A stretch of 64,000 nucleotides of DNA from Natronospirales bacterium (GCA_021816765.1 JAKAXB010000004.1:124001-188000); one strand, 5' to 3'; counted from the stretch's first letter, positions 1 to 9,596 are shown. Notes: generated by a model not told the origin, from the letters alone. Program-made: numbers and translations.

Positions 1-141
1 AGCGAATTCTTCGCCTCCGGGCTGTCCTATGACGCGTTTCATACCTGCAACACCTGGACGGCCGAGGCGCTCCAGGCAGCCGGTCTCCCGGTTTTCTCCG
101 GCGGGGTCGTTTTTGCCGGTCAAGTGTGGCACCAGCTATAG
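1..141 (+). CDS. DUF2459 family protein, C-terminal end (partial)
   Basis: Frame 1 is open from the left edge and stops at TAG 139-141, giving the last 46 residues. The stretch HTCNTWTAEALQAAGLP matches the conserved C-terminal signature of the DUF2459 (TIGR02117) family, in which an N-T-W-T-A block lies near the end of the protein. The biochemical role of the family is not established; members are small and often exported. The start and any signal peptide lie outside the window. It points toward the minus-strand TA pair that follows, so the two are not co-transcribed. Confidence 0.75.
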   Translation, partial: SEFFASGLSYDAFHTCNTWTAEALQAAGLPVFSGGVVFAGQVWHQL

Positions 142-249
142 ATGAAATTTCCGGGATACAGCGCCGTCTCCAGCCGGGCGAATTTATTCGTCCTAACCGG
201 CGGACAGAGCATCGGATTGGTCGGCAACGGCCGCCGGTCTCATGCCGGC

Positions 250-675
250 CTACACCCTGACGGGTAGGGATCGCCTCAAGAGATCAATGAATTCACGTGG
301 CGTCATTACCGGGACATCTGCGCGACTGGTTTGCGGGTAGTGCGCGATATTCCCGGTCACCAGGATGGCGCCCAGCGCATGGGCTGTGGCGATAAATACC
401 TCGTCATCCTGATCCGGCATCGGATAGGGCCACGGCAATGCAGCTACTTCCCTGCCGTACTTTTCCACCGCATCGAGGATTTGGGTGACCCGTGCTTGAT
501 GGAGGGCGAGATGGGGTCGCGCAAGGACATCCCGGTATTCGGCAAGTATTCTTGGCTCGGTCCCAAGGCCAAGGCTGCGATTTAGCGCCAGATCCAGTAT
601 CTGTCCGGATGGACCCGACTCCGAAAGGATGCCCGACACCAGCATGTTGGTGTCGAGAACAATCAAGCGGGTCAA
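250..675 (-). CDS. PIN-domain toxin (PIN_3 type, VapC-like)
   Basis: A 141-residue protein of the size of PIN-family TA toxins, which act as Mg2+-dependent ribonucleases. The N-terminal LDTNML motif supplies the first acidic residue (Asp8). Glu46 in ILAEYRDVL and the acidic PDQDDEVF segment (88-93) supply the others. LVTGNIAHYP near residue 105 is the usual last motif, but with Asn where many PIN proteins have Asp. The start overlaps the stop of the upstream antitoxin gene by four bases, so the two are translationally coupled. The RNA target cannot be read from sequence. Confidence 0.85.
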   Translation of the reverse strand: MTRLIVLDTNMLVSGILSESGPSGQILDLALNRSLGLGTEPRILAEYRDVLARPHLALHQARVTQILDAVEKYGREVAALPWPYPMPDQDDEVFIATAHALGAILVTGNIAHYPQTSRADVPVMTPREFIDLLRRSLPVRV

Positions 676-980
676 ACGGAACCGTCTTTTGTGCGGCCGC
701 GTTTGTGCTGACGTGCATCTCGAATCATGGCGTCAATCTGCTCCGGTGTGAGCCGATCAAGGCCGCGTGTGCGGGCATCCCGGCGCACCTTCCGCAATGC
801 CACCCGCGCACGCGCCAAACGAACAGCCTGGAGTGTTTCATCCAGCGTGCTGCCGTCCACGGACAGTATGATTGCAACAGGCCGGCCGTTCGAGGTCAAT
901 ATCACTTCGCCCTCGGCGGCAAGATCCTCTTGCACCGCACCGGGTCGGTTTCTGAGATCTCGAACGGTGATGATTTTCAT
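672..980 (-). CDS. Phd/YefM-like antitoxin
   Basis: 102 residues. The N-terminal half, beginning KIITVRDLRNRPGAVQEDL and continuing with a VILTSNGRPVAII strand, is the Phd/YefM antitoxin fold: a DNA-binding dimer that represses its own operon. The highly basic C-terminal half (residues 55-100) would be the toxin-wrapping tail. It lies immediately upstream of the PIN gene and overlaps it by four bases. A 10-bp perfect palindrome sits just upstream (991-1000), a plausible autoregulatory operator. The family call is firm; the partner is inferred from coupling. Confidence 0.8.
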   Translation of the reverse strand: MKIITVRDLRNRPGAVQEDLAAEGEVILTSNGRPVAIILSVDGSTLDETLQAVRLARARVALRKVRRDARTRGLDRLTPEQIDAMIRDARQHKRGRTKDGSV

Positions 981-990
981 GGTTAAGAAG

Positions 991-1000
991 TGTAGCTACA
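991..1000. promoter_or_regulatory. Palindrome TGTAGCTACA, putative antitoxin operator
   Basis: A perfect 10-bp palindrome starting 11 bp upstream of the Phd-like start codon (minus strand), followed by a second TTTGTAGCA half-site. Phd-type antitoxins bind such short palindromes. A similar TGTGTACACA palindrome precedes the Phd-type antitoxin at 60377. Function is inferred from position. Confidence 0.4.
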
Positions 1001-1453
1001 TTTGTAGCACGATAGTGTGCTGCATAATGGCCCGCGGCGGGGGCTGCAACTCGCCGTGAGGATTTGAGAATCGCGGCCGGGATGGCTGCCCCGTAGGATG
1101 AAATACCGGTGGAAACGTAGCCCGGGGAAGCGGCACCAGCGCGGGTGGCGATCCCTGCCACAGTTTCTTTACTGTCAATTGACGAGGAACGATCGCGGTC
1201 GGGGCGGCCACTCCCGCGGGAGAAGCGTGGTGGGAGTGGCGGTTTCCGCCACGATGCTTGAACCCTGCTCTGCGGAGGCCCATACCACCCGGGAAAAATT
1301 TGGCATTTCCCGCCGGTACGGGCGATCCCCGTGTGACCACGGCGGCATGAGCCCTTACAATGGCTGCCTCCCGCCAGAGAGACCCGGCGCGGGAATACAA
1401 CATTGGCCGCTGTGATCCTGCATGATTAAGATTATTCGGGGCCAGGGAGCGAT
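1001..1453. other. Non-coding stretch with REP-like hairpins
   Basis: I see no credible gene here. At 1230-1256 there is a REP-like unit (GTGGGAGTGGCGG, short loop, CCGCCACGATG) with a perfect 7-bp stem. Around 1063-1085 the GAATCGCGGCCGGGA tail found in other REP copies of this window appears. The methyltransferase at 1454 has its own ribosome binding site (AGGGAG, 1444-1449). Confidence 0.5.
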
Positions 1454-2269
1454 ATGCGGTCCACGTTTGCAGAAGAAATTGTCGAGGGCAAACGCTTCGA
1501 GTTCGGCAAGAACTGGGCACTGTTTCTCAGGAATCTCAATGCTGAGCGTATTGAGATCGCGAGGCACTCACTCCAGTCAATGCTGGGCCTGGATTCCTTG
1601 GCGGGTAAAGTCTTTATTGACGTGGGCTGCGGCAGCGGGCTGTTTTCACTGGCCGCGCGCCAGTTGGGCGCGCGGGTGCATACTTTTGATTACGATCCGC
1701 AATCTGTCGCTTGCGCCCGGTACTTGAAGGAGAAGTTTTTCCCGCAGGATAGCCAGTGGGCTATCGGACAGGGATCCGTACTAGATCAGGCATACCTCGG
1801 CACGCTTGGGCAGAACGACGTGGTGTATTCGTGGGGCGTGTTGCACCACACTGGCGCCATGTGGGAGGCACTCGCTAACGTGGCGCTGCTGGTCAAGCCC
1901 GGGGGACAGTTGTTCATCGCCATCTACAACGACCAAGGCTGGATAAGCCGCTATTGGAAGTTCATGAAAAGCCAATATAATCAGGGTGCGTTGCGGAAAT
2001 TCTTGATAATCGCTGTACATATTCCCTATTTTATGGTGCTCGTTCCCCTGGTCCAACTTGCCAAGGGCAAGTTTCGCCTGAAGCGGGGGATGTCCCGTTG
2101 GCACGACTTTTTGGATTGGCTCGGGGGTTTGCCTTTCGAGGTGGCATCGCCGGAGGCGGTGGGCGAGTTCTACGGGCAGCGTGCTTTTACCCTGCAGAAG
2201 CGCAAAACCTGCGGTCGCCGTCATGGCTGCAACGAATATCTACTGCAGCGAAACGTGATTCCCCGATAA
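1454..2269 (+). CDS. Class I SAM-dependent methyltransferase
   Basis: 271 residues. Motif I VFIDVGCGSGLFSLAA (residues 53-68) binds S-adenosylmethionine. FDYDP (motif II) and VVYSWGVLHHTG (motif IV region) follow. The start is supported by AGGGAG five bases upstream of ATG. It is a paralogue of the methyltransferase at 44395-45210: both share RFEFGKNW near the N-terminus, the same motifs and a WLGG-PFE/MEF block, although this copy lies 35 kb away outside the glycan locus. A late frameshift was considered, but the C-terminal TCGRRHGCNEYL matches the usual family ending. The substrate is unknown; a glycan hydroxyl is plausible. Confidence 0.8.
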   Translation: MRSTFAEEIVEGKRFEFGKNWALFLRNLNAERIEIARHSLQSMLGLDSLAGKVFIDVGCGSGLFSLAARQLGARVHTFDYDPQSVACARYLKEKFFPQDSQWAIGQGSVLDQAYLGTLGQNDVVYSWGVLHHTGAMWEALANVALLVKPGGQLFIAIYNDQGWISRYWKFMKSQYNQGALRKFLIIAVHIPYFMVLVPLVQLAKGKFRLKRGMSRWHDFLDWLGGLPFEVASPEAVGEFYGQRAFTLQKRKTCGRRHGCNEYLLQRNVIPR

Positions 2270-2479
2270 TCCCCGCCCCGCCAACGACCCTGGCCAGGTT
2301 CTGCGGATTGAGATACTGTGATTGAACCGGCTGGCTTGATGGCGAGCGGATTGCAGTTCGGCGGGCTGGCCAATTGGGGGCCCGAAAGTAGGCTTACGCG
2401 TGACCCCGGAACCCCGAACCCGTAAAATGACCGCCGCTGGCGGAACGAGCCCCAACCCTCTTTATAAAAGGATTCAACA

Positions 2480-2968
2480 ATGGCACGCGGCGTCAACAAA
2501 GTCATTCTCATCGGCAACCTGGGCGCGGACCCGGAAGTGCGTTACATGCCGAGCGGCAGTGCGGTCGCCAACATCCGCATCGCCACCAGCGAATCCTGGA
2601 AGGACAAGGCGACCGGCGAGCAGCAGGAGCGCACCGAGTGGCACCGCATTACTTTCTACAATCGCCTGGCGGAAATTGCCGGCGAATATCTGAAGAAGGG
2701 TTCGCAGGTATATATAGAAGGGCGTCTGCGCACCCGCACCTACGAAAAGGAAGGCCAGACCCACTATTCCACCGAGATCATCGCCGACAACATGCAGATG
2801 CTGGGTTCACGCGCCGGTGCCGGCGGGGCGGACCGCGTCAGCGCGGCGGACGACCCCAGGAAGTCCCCGCCGGAGGAAAGCCGCGGCGAACCCGAAACGG
2901 CCGCCGCTCCGGCCCCCAATCCGGCCAAGACGGGCGGCGATTTCAACGACGACGACATACCGTTTTAG
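2480..2968 (+). CDS. ssb: Single-stranded DNA-binding protein
   Basis: 162 residues. An N-terminal OB fold begins [20 protein letters not shown] and holds the conserved [22 protein letters not shown] segment in two parts. A low-complexity Pro/Ala/Gly linker (about 112-150) leads to the acidic tip DFNDDDIPF, the docking site for replication and repair proteins. It coats single-stranded DNA in replication, recombination and repair. AAAGGA at 2467-2472 precedes the ATG at good spacing. It is monocistronic here, ending in a strong terminator; no uvrA is seen beside it. Confidence 0.97.
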   Translation: MARGVNKVILIGNLGADPEVRYMPSGSAVANIRIATSESWKDKATGEQQERTEWHRITFYNRLAEIAGEYLKKGSQVYIEGRLRTRTYEKEGQTHYSTEIIADNMQMLGSRAGAGGADRVSAADDPRKSPPEESRGEPETAAAPAPNPAKTGGDFNDDDIPF

Positions 2969-2994
2969 GGCATACCTCCGTCATTTTTGTAAAC

Positions 2995-3029
2995 AAACCC
3001 AGGTAGGCGTATGTCCTGCCTGGGTTTTT
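2995..3029 (+). terminator. Rho-independent terminator of ssb
   Basis: Arms AAACCCAGGTAGG and CCTGCCTGGGTTT flank a 7-base loop (one G-T wobble), and the right arm runs into a T tract. It lies 27 bp after the ssb stop. Confidence 0.85.
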
Positions 3030-3466
3030 GCTTGTTAACACTGCGGGCGCCATCAAGCAGGGTTCCCGGCAAGTGGATACCTGAATTATTTTGACAACAA
3101 CTGGGGAGACACCGGCGGCCGGTTTGGGTGAAAACAGCAACCGTCGGATTCTCGCCGCCCTCATTCCATGAAGCGTTGTCCTCTCAATCCTCCGTGAGAC
3201 GTTCCTTATGCAGTATTCCCCCACTCCGCCCAACAGTGGGTTTGGGTAGCGTCCCGACACAGGAACGTGCGCTCGGCATGCCCCCAGTCCCGCTGCCGCT
3301 GGACGATATAAACCGGTCCGGAAGCGGGGATGCGTGCGTTGCTGCCGGGCAGAAACACCAAGGTCTACTGGCACCACGTGCGCTGCTCCCCAGCACCTTG
3401 CGGGCATCCTTCGTGCGAAGGAGTGCGTGGACGTGGAGTGATGGTGCCAGAGGGCCTGGCTTTTTA
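3030..3466. other. Intergenic, no gene recognised
   Basis: An open frame runs from 3128 into the nucleotidyltransferase gene, but its upstream part (3128-3496) shows no recognisable domain, and the operator and -10 box at 3467-3504 place the real gene start later. I treat it as non-coding. Confidence 0.5.
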
Positions 3467-3504
3467 ATACCCAAATTGGGGTATATAATACCCAAAATGG
3501 GTAT
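3467..3504 (+). promoter_or_regulatory. Tandem palindromic operator with embedded TATAAT
   Basis: Two copies of ATACCC-N5/6-GGGTAT lie at 3467-3484 and 3488-3504. A perfect TATAAT -10 hexamer spans 3484-3489 between them. The ATG at 3497 lies inside the second palindrome, about 7 bases past the -10 box, so the transcript may start at the AUG itself. No good -35 box is seen. The winged-helix domain of the encoded protein is the obvious candidate binder. Confidence 0.6.
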
Positions 3505-4126
3505 TAAGAATCAACCAATGACTGGCGCTGCGCAAACCCGCTCCGGGATTGCAGACGCCCTGTTTACCAAGGTGCAACAGCGAGTACTGGCTATCGTATA
3601 TGGGAACTCCGGTAGGTCTTTTTATGCGAACGAGATTATCGCCCTCGCAGGTTCCGGTACGGGTGCGGTCCAGAGGGAATTGGGCCGTCTTGAGGCGGCA
3701 GGTCTCGTTATTCTCACGCGCATCGGTAACCAGAAGCACTACCAGGCTAATGCGTCGGCACCGGTGTTTGTGGAATTGCGCGGCCTGGTCCTGAAAACTT
3801 GCGGTCTGGCGGATATTTTACGCGCAGCGCTGGCACCGCTGGCCGGTCAAATCATCACCGCATTCGTTTACGGCTCGGTCGCTAAGGGCGAGGATACAGC
3901 GAAAAGTGACATCGATCTGATGGTGCTAAGCCATACGCTGTCGTACGCTGACTTATATGCTGTTCTAGAAGGGGCGACGAATCAGCTAGGGCGGACTGCC
4001 AACCCGACCTTGTATAAGCCCCAGGAACTCGAAAAACGTGTTAAAGAGGGCAACGCCTTCATCCAGCGAGTCTTGACACAACCGAAACTTTGGTTGATGG
4101 GAGACGAACATGAGCTCGCCGTTTGA
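3497..4126 (+). CDS. Winged-helix / nucleotidyltransferase (MNT-type) protein
   Basis: 209 residues from ATG 3497; ATG 3518 is an alternative. Residues about 20-90 form a winged helix-turn-helix (ANEIIALAGSGTGAVQREL, then a GLV-LTRIGNQKHY wing). Residues 123-145 hold the pol-beta-type nucleotidyltransferase signature: YGSVAKG, then SDIDLMV with Asp138 and Asp140 as metal ligands. In MNT/HEPN systems the MNT partner can nucleotidylate the HEPN toxin. The extra DNA-binding domain suggests it also represses its promoter. It overlaps the HEPN-like gene by 17 bp. Confidence 0.8.
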   Translation: MGIKNQPMTGAAQTRSGIADALFTKVQQRVLAIVYGNSGRSFYANEIIALAGSGTGAVQRELGRLEAAGLVILTRIGNQKHYQANASAPVFVELRGLVLKTCGLADILRAALAPLAGQIITAFVYGSVAKGEDTAKSDIDLMVLSHTLSYADLYAVLEGATNQLGRTANPTLYKPQELEKRVKEGNAFIQRVLTQPKLWLMGDEHELAV

Positions 4127-4532
4127 AAACCTAAGCGGACCCGGCAAACCCCTGCGCAAAGAGGCTGCGGATGCAAAAGAATTCCAAGGGCTAAAGCGTT
4201 CCGGTCTCGCGCGCTTACCCGATGCGGCGAATCCCGCCAATTCACTGGAGAGCCGATTCGATCTTGCCTACAACGCGGCGCATGCGTTGTGTTTGGCGGC
4301 GTTACGTTGGCATGGCTACCGGCCTGAGCATCGGTATATTGTTTTTCAAGTGCTTCCCCATACGCTTGGGTTGGGGCCGGAGGTGTGGCGCGTCCTGGAT
4401 AAATGCCACAACATCCGCAATCAGGGAGAGTATGAGGGCGACCTGAATGTGGACGATCAACTTGTCACAGACCTGATCAGCGCCTGCCGCGCAGTAGCAA
4501 CTAAGGTGAATGCTCTTAAACCTCCAGGGTGA
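4110..4532 (+). CDS. HEPN-like protein, partner of the nucleotidyltransferase
   Basis: 140 residues, mostly helical. RFDLAYNAAHALCLAAL (49-65) and the HNIRNQGEYEGD segment (100-111) resemble HEPN-type four-helix proteins that pair with MNT nucleotidyltransferases. The R-x4-6-H ribonuclease motif of active HEPN toxins is absent: Arg103-Asn104 is present but no His follows. It may belong to an R-N subfamily, be inactive, or act another way. The 17-bp overlap with the upstream gene supports one operon. TA function is inferred. Confidence 0.6.
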   Translation: MSSPFENLSGPGKPLRKEAADAKEFQGLKRSGLARLPDAANPANSLESRFDLAYNAAHALCLAALRWHGYRPEHRYIVFQVLPHTLGLGPEVWRVLDKCHNIRNQGEYEGDLNVDDQLVTDLISACRAVATKVNALKPPG

Positions 4533-5242
4533 AGCATTTCGTTCGATGGCAACGAAGAGACCAGCAATGAAACACGGGAAAGCCAAGATCACTTGGGACG
4601 AACTGCTTGAATCAAAGTATTCCCAATAGGTGCCACGATCGGGTTGACGCAGGCTCGGCAAACCCGGGCGCTTGAGGAAAAATTTGAGCGGCTTTTGGTC
4701 GCGCCGCATAGACGACACCCAACCCGGGCCGGCGGCGTTCACCGAAACCTTCAAACCGCACCGCAAGCTACTGCGCGGCGGCGACGGCCTGTCGGTGGAG
4801 GAATTCCTCACCCAGCCCGTCGGGCACTGGCAGCGGCCAAGAGTGCTTTGCCGGCTCCGCCGGGGGCTGGACCGGGTGTGTGAAAGCGGGCCTACGGGTC
4901 CGAGGTCTGTTTTTCATGAACCCGGTCCCGTAAAATCCGTTCCGGCGCCGGGGCCAGAACCTCCAGGGGCTGCAAACGGCAAGTCCAGGCCCGTCACGCG
5001 CCCGCAATAGCCGGCGCGGTTAAGTGAGGTAAGGCTGAGGCCTCCCCAGCGTGTCGGAAACGGCGGGGCTGTTGCCCGGGCGGGTTCGTGTGCACCGGGC
5101 TGGCGATGCACGTTACTCTGCCTAACTGACTGGGAATGAAATGTATGAACGGAACTCGCCGTGCTTTGCATTGCCGTCCCAGCCGCAACTTCCGTGTGAC
5201 GGCCCGGCTCCCGGACCATTTCAAGTCAAGGATTATTTTCCA
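4533..5242. other. Intergenic, possible gene debris
   Basis: No supported gene. A tiny frame at 4567-4629 (begins MKHGKAKITWDELLES) resembles the start of a small antitoxin-like protein but stops after 20 codons. An open frame over 4672-5010 is not recognisable. The stretch may contain the promoter of the Wzz-like gene, but I see no clear -10/-35 pair. Confidence 0.4.
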
Positions 5243-6523
5243 ATGAATACGGAATCCCAGCCCCCCAAGAAAACCGATCTGCAGAATCCAAGCCCCTCCC
5301 CGATGGTTCCACAAGCCGGCATGCCCCAGCCGCCCTGGATGCCGGGCTACCCACCGAACGAGGAAATTGATCTCGTGGATCTCGGCGTCATGCTCTGGCG
5401 TCGGCGCCGGCTGATGGCATGGGTGGCCGGAGTGCTGATTGCATTGGCCTTGCTGCTCGCGATTTTCAAGAAGCCGGCGTACGACTATACCGTCAGCATC
5501 CAGTTGGGTTCCATGTTGGCCCAGGATGGTACTTTGGCGCCGCTCATGTCGCCGCAGTCCGCCGCCGGGACATTGCAGAACACCTATATCCCCAATGCCA
5601 CCTACCAGTACGAAGCGCAGCAGCACGTCAGCCTGCGTGCGCTGAAGATCAACGTGGGCTCGCACAGCGACAGCACCACCGTCACGCTCACCTGCAAGGT
5701 CTCCGGCAAGCTGAGCGCGGCGTGCATGGCGGTGGAAAAGGCCGCGGCCGGAAATTTCGTCAGGGACAATGCCCGGGCCATGGCCGCCGTGCGTGCCAGC
5801 CTCAAGGAGAAGGTGGATGCCGCCAAACTGAATCTGGTGGCCCTGCAGGACCCCACCGTATTCGGTGTGCAGAAACTCGCGGCGGAAAAGGCTATCGCAG
5901 ATGCCCGGAACGCCCTCGCCAACCTGCAGGCCAGTACCACGGTGCTCAAGGTCCGCCAGAGCAAACTCCATGCCTCCGTGAGTCTCTACCGGAAAGAGGC
6001 CGCGCAGTTGCAGACCCACATTACCGACGTGCGCAAGGCCGCCATGGGTGCCGCCCAGGGGACGGCCAGTCCCACCGAAGCCATGGCCAATCTGATCCTC
6101 AGCACCGAAGAGCAGCGCAGCGTGGACCTCTACAACACGATCCAGCACAAGCTCGCGGTCACGCTCCCGGAGCAGTCGGCCACCGTAGACAAGGACTTGG
6201 CCGACAACGCCCGTGCCCAGACCTTGCAGAAACAGGTGATCGCGCAGAATCAGTTAGCGCTGCAGAAGTTGCTCTTCGACCACGGCCAGCAGATCCAGAA
6301 CCAGCAGATCCGCATCGGCAATCTGCAGTCCCAGCTCAGTAACATCCAGGACAACCGCGTGCTGGGAGATCCGCTGCGCTCGTTCGTGCCAGTAGGCCTC
6401 GGCCGCGCCGCCATCCTTGCCATCGGCATCGTATTGAGTGTCTTTATCGCTTTAATCGCCGCGCTGTTTGCCGGATATGTAGAGCAGGTACGCGCGCGCC
6501 TGGCTGCCGCGAAAAACACCTGA
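5243..6523 (+). CDS. Wzz-like polysaccharide chain-length determinant / co-polymerase
   Basis: 426 residues from ATG 5243, preceded by AAGGA; the open frame extends upstream without support. A Pro-rich cytoplasmic N-terminus (1-50) leads to TM1 (about 57-75), then a long periplasmic domain rich in coiled coil (about 175-370), then TM2 (about 389-411). This two-TM hairpin is the polysaccharide co-polymerase (PCP) topology that sets the length of Wzy-made polymers. No cytoplasmic tyrosine-kinase domain follows, so it is PCP-1-like rather than Wzc-like. It lies 8 kb upstream of the Wzx/Wzy genes, separated by cys genes and repeats. Confidence 0.75.
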   Translation: MNTESQPPKKTDLQNPSPSPMVPQAGMPQPPWMPGYPPNEEIDLVDLGVMLWRRRRLMAWVAGVLIALALLLAIFKKPAYDYTVSIQLGSMLAQDGTLAPLMSPQSAAGTLQNTYIPNATYQYEAQQHVSLRALKINVGSHSDSTTVTLTCKVSGKLSAACMAVEKAAAGNFVRDNARAMAAVRASLKEKVDAAKLNLVALQDPTVFGVQKLAAEKAIADARNALANLQASTTVLKVRQSKLHASVSLYRKEAAQLQTHITDVRKAAMGAAQGTASPTEAMANLILSTEEQRSVDLYNTIQHKLAVTLPEQSATVDKDLADNARAQTLQKQVIAQNQLALQKLLFDHGQQIQNQQIRIGNLQSQLSNIQDNRVLGDPLRSFVPVGLGRAAILAIGIVLSVFIALIAALFAGYVEQVRARLAAAKNT

Positions 6524-6549
6524 GGCGGAAAACGATCCGGGAGACGGCT

Positions 6550-6672
6550 TCACGGCAGATTCCGCGGCAGGCGGTAGTCACCCGGCGGGACATCAGGCAA
6601 GAATACGATGAAATTGCGCGGCTTCAGCAGGTGCCGCCGATACCAGGCGGTTCCCCAGGCCGCCTTGCTGCG
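6550..6672 (-). pseudogene. C-terminal gene scrap, unidentified
   Basis: Minus-strand open frame of 40 codons ending in TGA and closed upstream by an in-frame TAG. It reads [18 protein letters not shown] followed by a Pro-rich end. The composition looks protein-like and the piece has no start codon, so it could be the remnant of a gene removed when the cys genes or the Wzz gene came together. Family unknown. Confidence 0.25.
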
Positions 6673-6689
6673 CTAAAACGGACTATCAC

Positions 6690-7598
6690 GTGACCGAGCG
6701 AATACCAACCTATCTGGCTCAACTGGAGGCGGAGAGCATCCACATCCTCCGCGAGGTGGCCGCGGAATTTGACAATCCCGTGATGCTGTACTCCATCGGC
6801 AAGGATTCCTCGGTGATGCTGCACCTGGCCCTGAAGGCCTTTTATCCGGCCAAGCCGCCGTTCCCGCTGCTGCACGTGGATACCACCTGGAAATTCCGCG
6901 ACATGATCCGTTTCCGGGACGAGACCGCCAAACGGCTGAACCTCAAGCTGATCGTGCACATCAACGAAGAGGGGGTCCGCGCCGGCATCAACCCCTTCGA
7001 CCACGGCAGCAAGAAGCACACCGACGTGATGAAGACCGAGGCGCTCAAGCAGGCGCTGACCCGATATCGGTTTGACGCCGCCTTCGGCGGTGCGCGCCGC
7101 GATGAGGAGAAATCCCGCGCCAAGGAGCGCGTGTATTCGTTCCGCGATGCCAACCACCGCTGGGACCCCAGGAACCAGCGACCGGAATTGTGGCATCTGT
7201 ACAACGGACGCATCAACAAGGGCGAAAGCATCCGCGTGTTCCCGCTCTCAAACTGGACCGAGCTGGATGTGTGGCAATACATTTACCAGGAAAATATCCC
7301 GGTGGTGCCATTGTATTTCGCCAAACAGCGCCCGGTGGTGGACCGCGACGGAGCGCTCATCATGGTGGACGACGCACGCATGCGGCTCCATCCGGGTGAA
7401 ACACCGCGCAGGGAAATGGTGCGTTTTCGCACGCTGGGGTGCTACCCGCTGACCGGCGCCGTGCGCTCCCATGCCGCGACACTGCCGGAAGTGATTCAGG
7501 AAATGCTGCTGACGCGCACCTCCGAACGCCAGGGCCGCATCATTGATCATGACCAGGCGGGGTCCATGGAAGAGAAGAAGCGTGAAGGGTATTTCTGA
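6690..7598 (+). CDS. cysD: Sulfate adenylyltransferase subunit 2
   Basis: 302 residues from a GTG start. The PP-loop [13 protein letters not shown] (35-47) binds [23 protein letters not shown] and the C-terminal [12 protein letters not shown] are CysD signatures. With CysN it forms adenosine 5'-phosphosulfate (APS) from ATP and sulfate, driven by GTP hydrolysis. The CysNC gene begins two bases after its stop. No cysH, cysI, cysJ or sulfate transporter is present nearby, so the pair may serve sulfation as well as, or instead of, cysteine synthesis. Confidence 0.96.
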   Translation: MTERIPTYLAQLEAESIHILREVAAEFDNPVMLYSIGKDSSVMLHLALKAFYPAKPPFPLLHVDTTWKFRDMIRFRDETAKRLNLKLIVHINEEGVRAGINPFDHGSKKHTDVMKTEALKQALTRYRFDAAFGGARRDEEKSRAKERVYSFRDANHRWDPRNQRPELWHLYNGRINKGESIRVFPLSNWTELDVWQYIYQENIPVVPLYFAKQRPVVDRDGALIMVDDARMRLHPGETPRREMVRFRTLGCYPLTGAVRSHAATLPEVIQEMLLTRTSERQGRIIDHDQAGSMEEKKREGYF

Positions 7599-7599
7599 C

Positions 7600-9522
7600 A
7601 TGGCAGATCAGCCGCAACTGGTCCGCAGCGACATCCAGGCCTTCCTGGCACGGGACAGGCGCAAGGAACTGCTGCGCTTCATTACCTGCGGCAGCGTGGA
7701 CGACGGCAAGAGCACGCTCATGGGCAGGTTGCTGCATGACACCAATATGATCTTCGAAGACCAGTTGGCGGCACTCCAATCGGACAGCCGCAAGCACGGC
7801 ACCACGGGCGACGATATGGATCTGGCCCTGCTCATGGATGGGCTGCAGTCCGAGCGGGAGCAGGGCATCACAATTGATGTCGCCTACCGCTATTTTTCCA
7901 CGGAAAAGCGCAAATTCATCATCGCGGACACGCCGGGCCACGAACAGTACACCCGCAACATGGCCACCGGCGCTTCCACCGCCGATCTGGCGGTGATTCT
8001 GGTGGATGCGCGCAAGGGCGTGCTCACCCAGACCCGGCGGCACAGTTTCATCGTCTCCCTGCTGGGCATCCGCCACGCCATCATCGCCGTCAACAAGATG
8101 GATACGGTGGAGTACGCGCGCAAGGTATTCGAGGAAATCTGCGCCGATTACAGGGCGCTGGCCGCCTCGCTCGACCTGCCGGACCTCCGTTTCGTGCCGG
8201 TGTCCGCGCTCAAGGGCGACAACGTCGTGCACCGCGGCGCGGCCATGCCCTGGTATCAGGGCGAGACCCTGCTCGAGATGCTGGAAACCGTCGAGGTTGC
8301 AGAGGACATCAATTTCCGGGATCTGCGTTTGCCGGTGCAATACGTGAACCGGCCGAACCAGGACTTCCGCGGCTTTTGCGGCACCCTCGCCGCCGGCGTG
8401 CTGCGCAAGGGCGATAGCGTCATGGCGCTGCCGTCGCGCAAGTCCAGCCGGGTCAGCGCCATCGTCACCTATGACGGCGAGCTGGAGACGGCGTTCGCTC
8501 CCATGGCGGTGACGGTCACGCTGGCGGATGAAATTGACATCAGCCGCGGCGACATCCTGGTGCACGGCGACCGGGCGCCGCACGTGGGCACCAGTCTGGA
8601 CGCGTGGCTCATCTGGATGGCGGAGGCGCCGATGCTGCCGGGCAAGCAGTACCTGTTCAAACTGGCCGCAAAAACCGCCAACGGCGTGATCCAGACAATT
8701 CATCACAGCGTGGACGTCAACACGCTGGAGCAGCGCCCCGCCGCGGAACTGGGACTGAACCAGATCGCCCGGTGCCGGGTGGTCTTGAGCGAGCCGCTGG
8801 CGTTTGACCCGTATGCCGTCTCGCGCGTCACCGGCGGTTTTATCGTCATTGACCGCCTCACGAACGCCACCGTCGGCGCCGGCATGGTGACGCGCACCCT
8901 TACCCCGCCTAGGGAGGATCGTGCACAGAATGTGGTATGGCACGAACACAAGGTCAACAAGACCATGCGCGCCAATCAAAAGGGCCAGCATCCCTGCGTG
9001 CTCTGGCTGACCGGCCTTTCCGGTTCCGGCAAATCCACCATCGCCAACGCACTGGAACAGCGGCTGTTCCTGGAAGGCTACCATTCCTATCTGCTGGACG
9101 GCGACAACGTGCGCCACGGACTCAACAGGGATCTGGGATTCAGCGACGAGGCCCGCGTGGAAAATATCCGCCGCATCGGTGAGGCGGCGAGACTGTTCAC
9201 GGATGCCGGCCTGATCGTGATTACCGCGTTCATTTCACCCTTTCGCGCCGACCGGCACCTGGTGCGGGAGCTTATCCCGCAGGGCGAATTCATCGAGGTG
9301 TTCCTGGATACGCCGATCGAGGTTTGCGAGCAGCGCGACCCCAAAGGCCTGTACCGCAAGGCGCGCGCCGGGCAAATCCGCAATTTCACCGGCATTGATG
9401 CGCCCTACGAACCGCCGCAATCCCCCGAATTGGTGCTGCATACCGCGGAGGACGATGTGGCGGAATGCGTGGATCAGGTGTTGTCGTACATGCGGCGCAA
9501 CAGCATGCTGAAACATACCTGA
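7600..9522 (+). CDS. cysNC: Bifunctional sulfate adenylyltransferase subunit 1 / APS kinase
   Basis: 640 residues from ATG 7600; an upstream extension of the frame overlaps cysD and is not needed. Residues 1 to about 450 are an EF-Tu-like GTPase: GSVDDGKST (31-39), DTPGHEQY and NKMD. Residues about 455-640 are a CysC APS kinase: GLSGSGKST (472-480), [17 protein letters not shown], and a C-terminal GIDAPYEPP. The fusion turns ATP and sulfate into PAPS, the donor for sulfotransferases, one of which is encoded at 21150. A REP-like unit begins just after the stop. Confidence 0.96.
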   Translation: MADQPQLVRSDIQAFLARDRRKELLRFITCGSVDDGKSTLMGRLLHDTNMIFEDQLAALQSDSRKHGTTGDDMDLALLMDGLQSEREQGITIDVAYRYFSTEKRKFIIADTPGHEQYTRNMATGASTADLAVILVDARKGVLTQTRRHSFIVSLLGIRHAIIAVNKMDTVEYARKVFEEICADYRALAASLDLPDLRFVPVSALKGDNVVHRGAAMPWYQGETLLEMLETVEVAEDINFRDLRLPVQYVNRPNQDFRGFCGTLAAGVLRKGDSVMALPSRKSSRVSAIVTYDGELETAFAPMAVTVTLADEIDISRGDILVHGDRAPHVGTSLDAWLIWMAEAPMLPGKQYLFKLAAKTANGVIQTIHHSVDVNTLEQRPAAELGLNQIARCRVVLSEPLAFDPYAVSRVTGGFIVIDRLTNATVGAGMVTRTLTPPREDRAQNVVWHEHKVNKTMRANQKGQHPCVLWLTGLSGSGKSTIANALEQRLFLEGYHSYLLDGDNVRHGLNRDLGFSDEARVENIRRIGEAARLFTDAGLIVITAFISPFRADRHLVRELIPQGEFIEVFLDTPIEVCEQRDPKGLYRKARAGQIRNFTGIDAPYEPPQSPELVLHTAEDDVAECVDQVLSYMRRNSMLKHT

Positions 9523-9596
9523 ATCCCGGTGGGAGCGGCGGTCCCCACCGCGATGGGGTTTCGGTAGGAGCGGTGACATTCACCGCGATGGATTTC

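Noticed and set aside
2160-2269. Frameshift at the 3' end of the methyltransferase at 1454
   Set aside because: The existing frame ends in TCGRRHGCNEYL, which matches the usual end of such methyltransferases.
4994-6148. 384-codon minus-strand frame over the Wzz-like gene
   Set aside because: Antisense shadow of a GC-rich gene; the plus-strand frame has clear two-TM co-polymerase topology.
7540-9117. 525-codon minus-strand frame over cysNC
   Set aside because: Antisense shadow; the plus strand encodes a full GTPase with all motifs.
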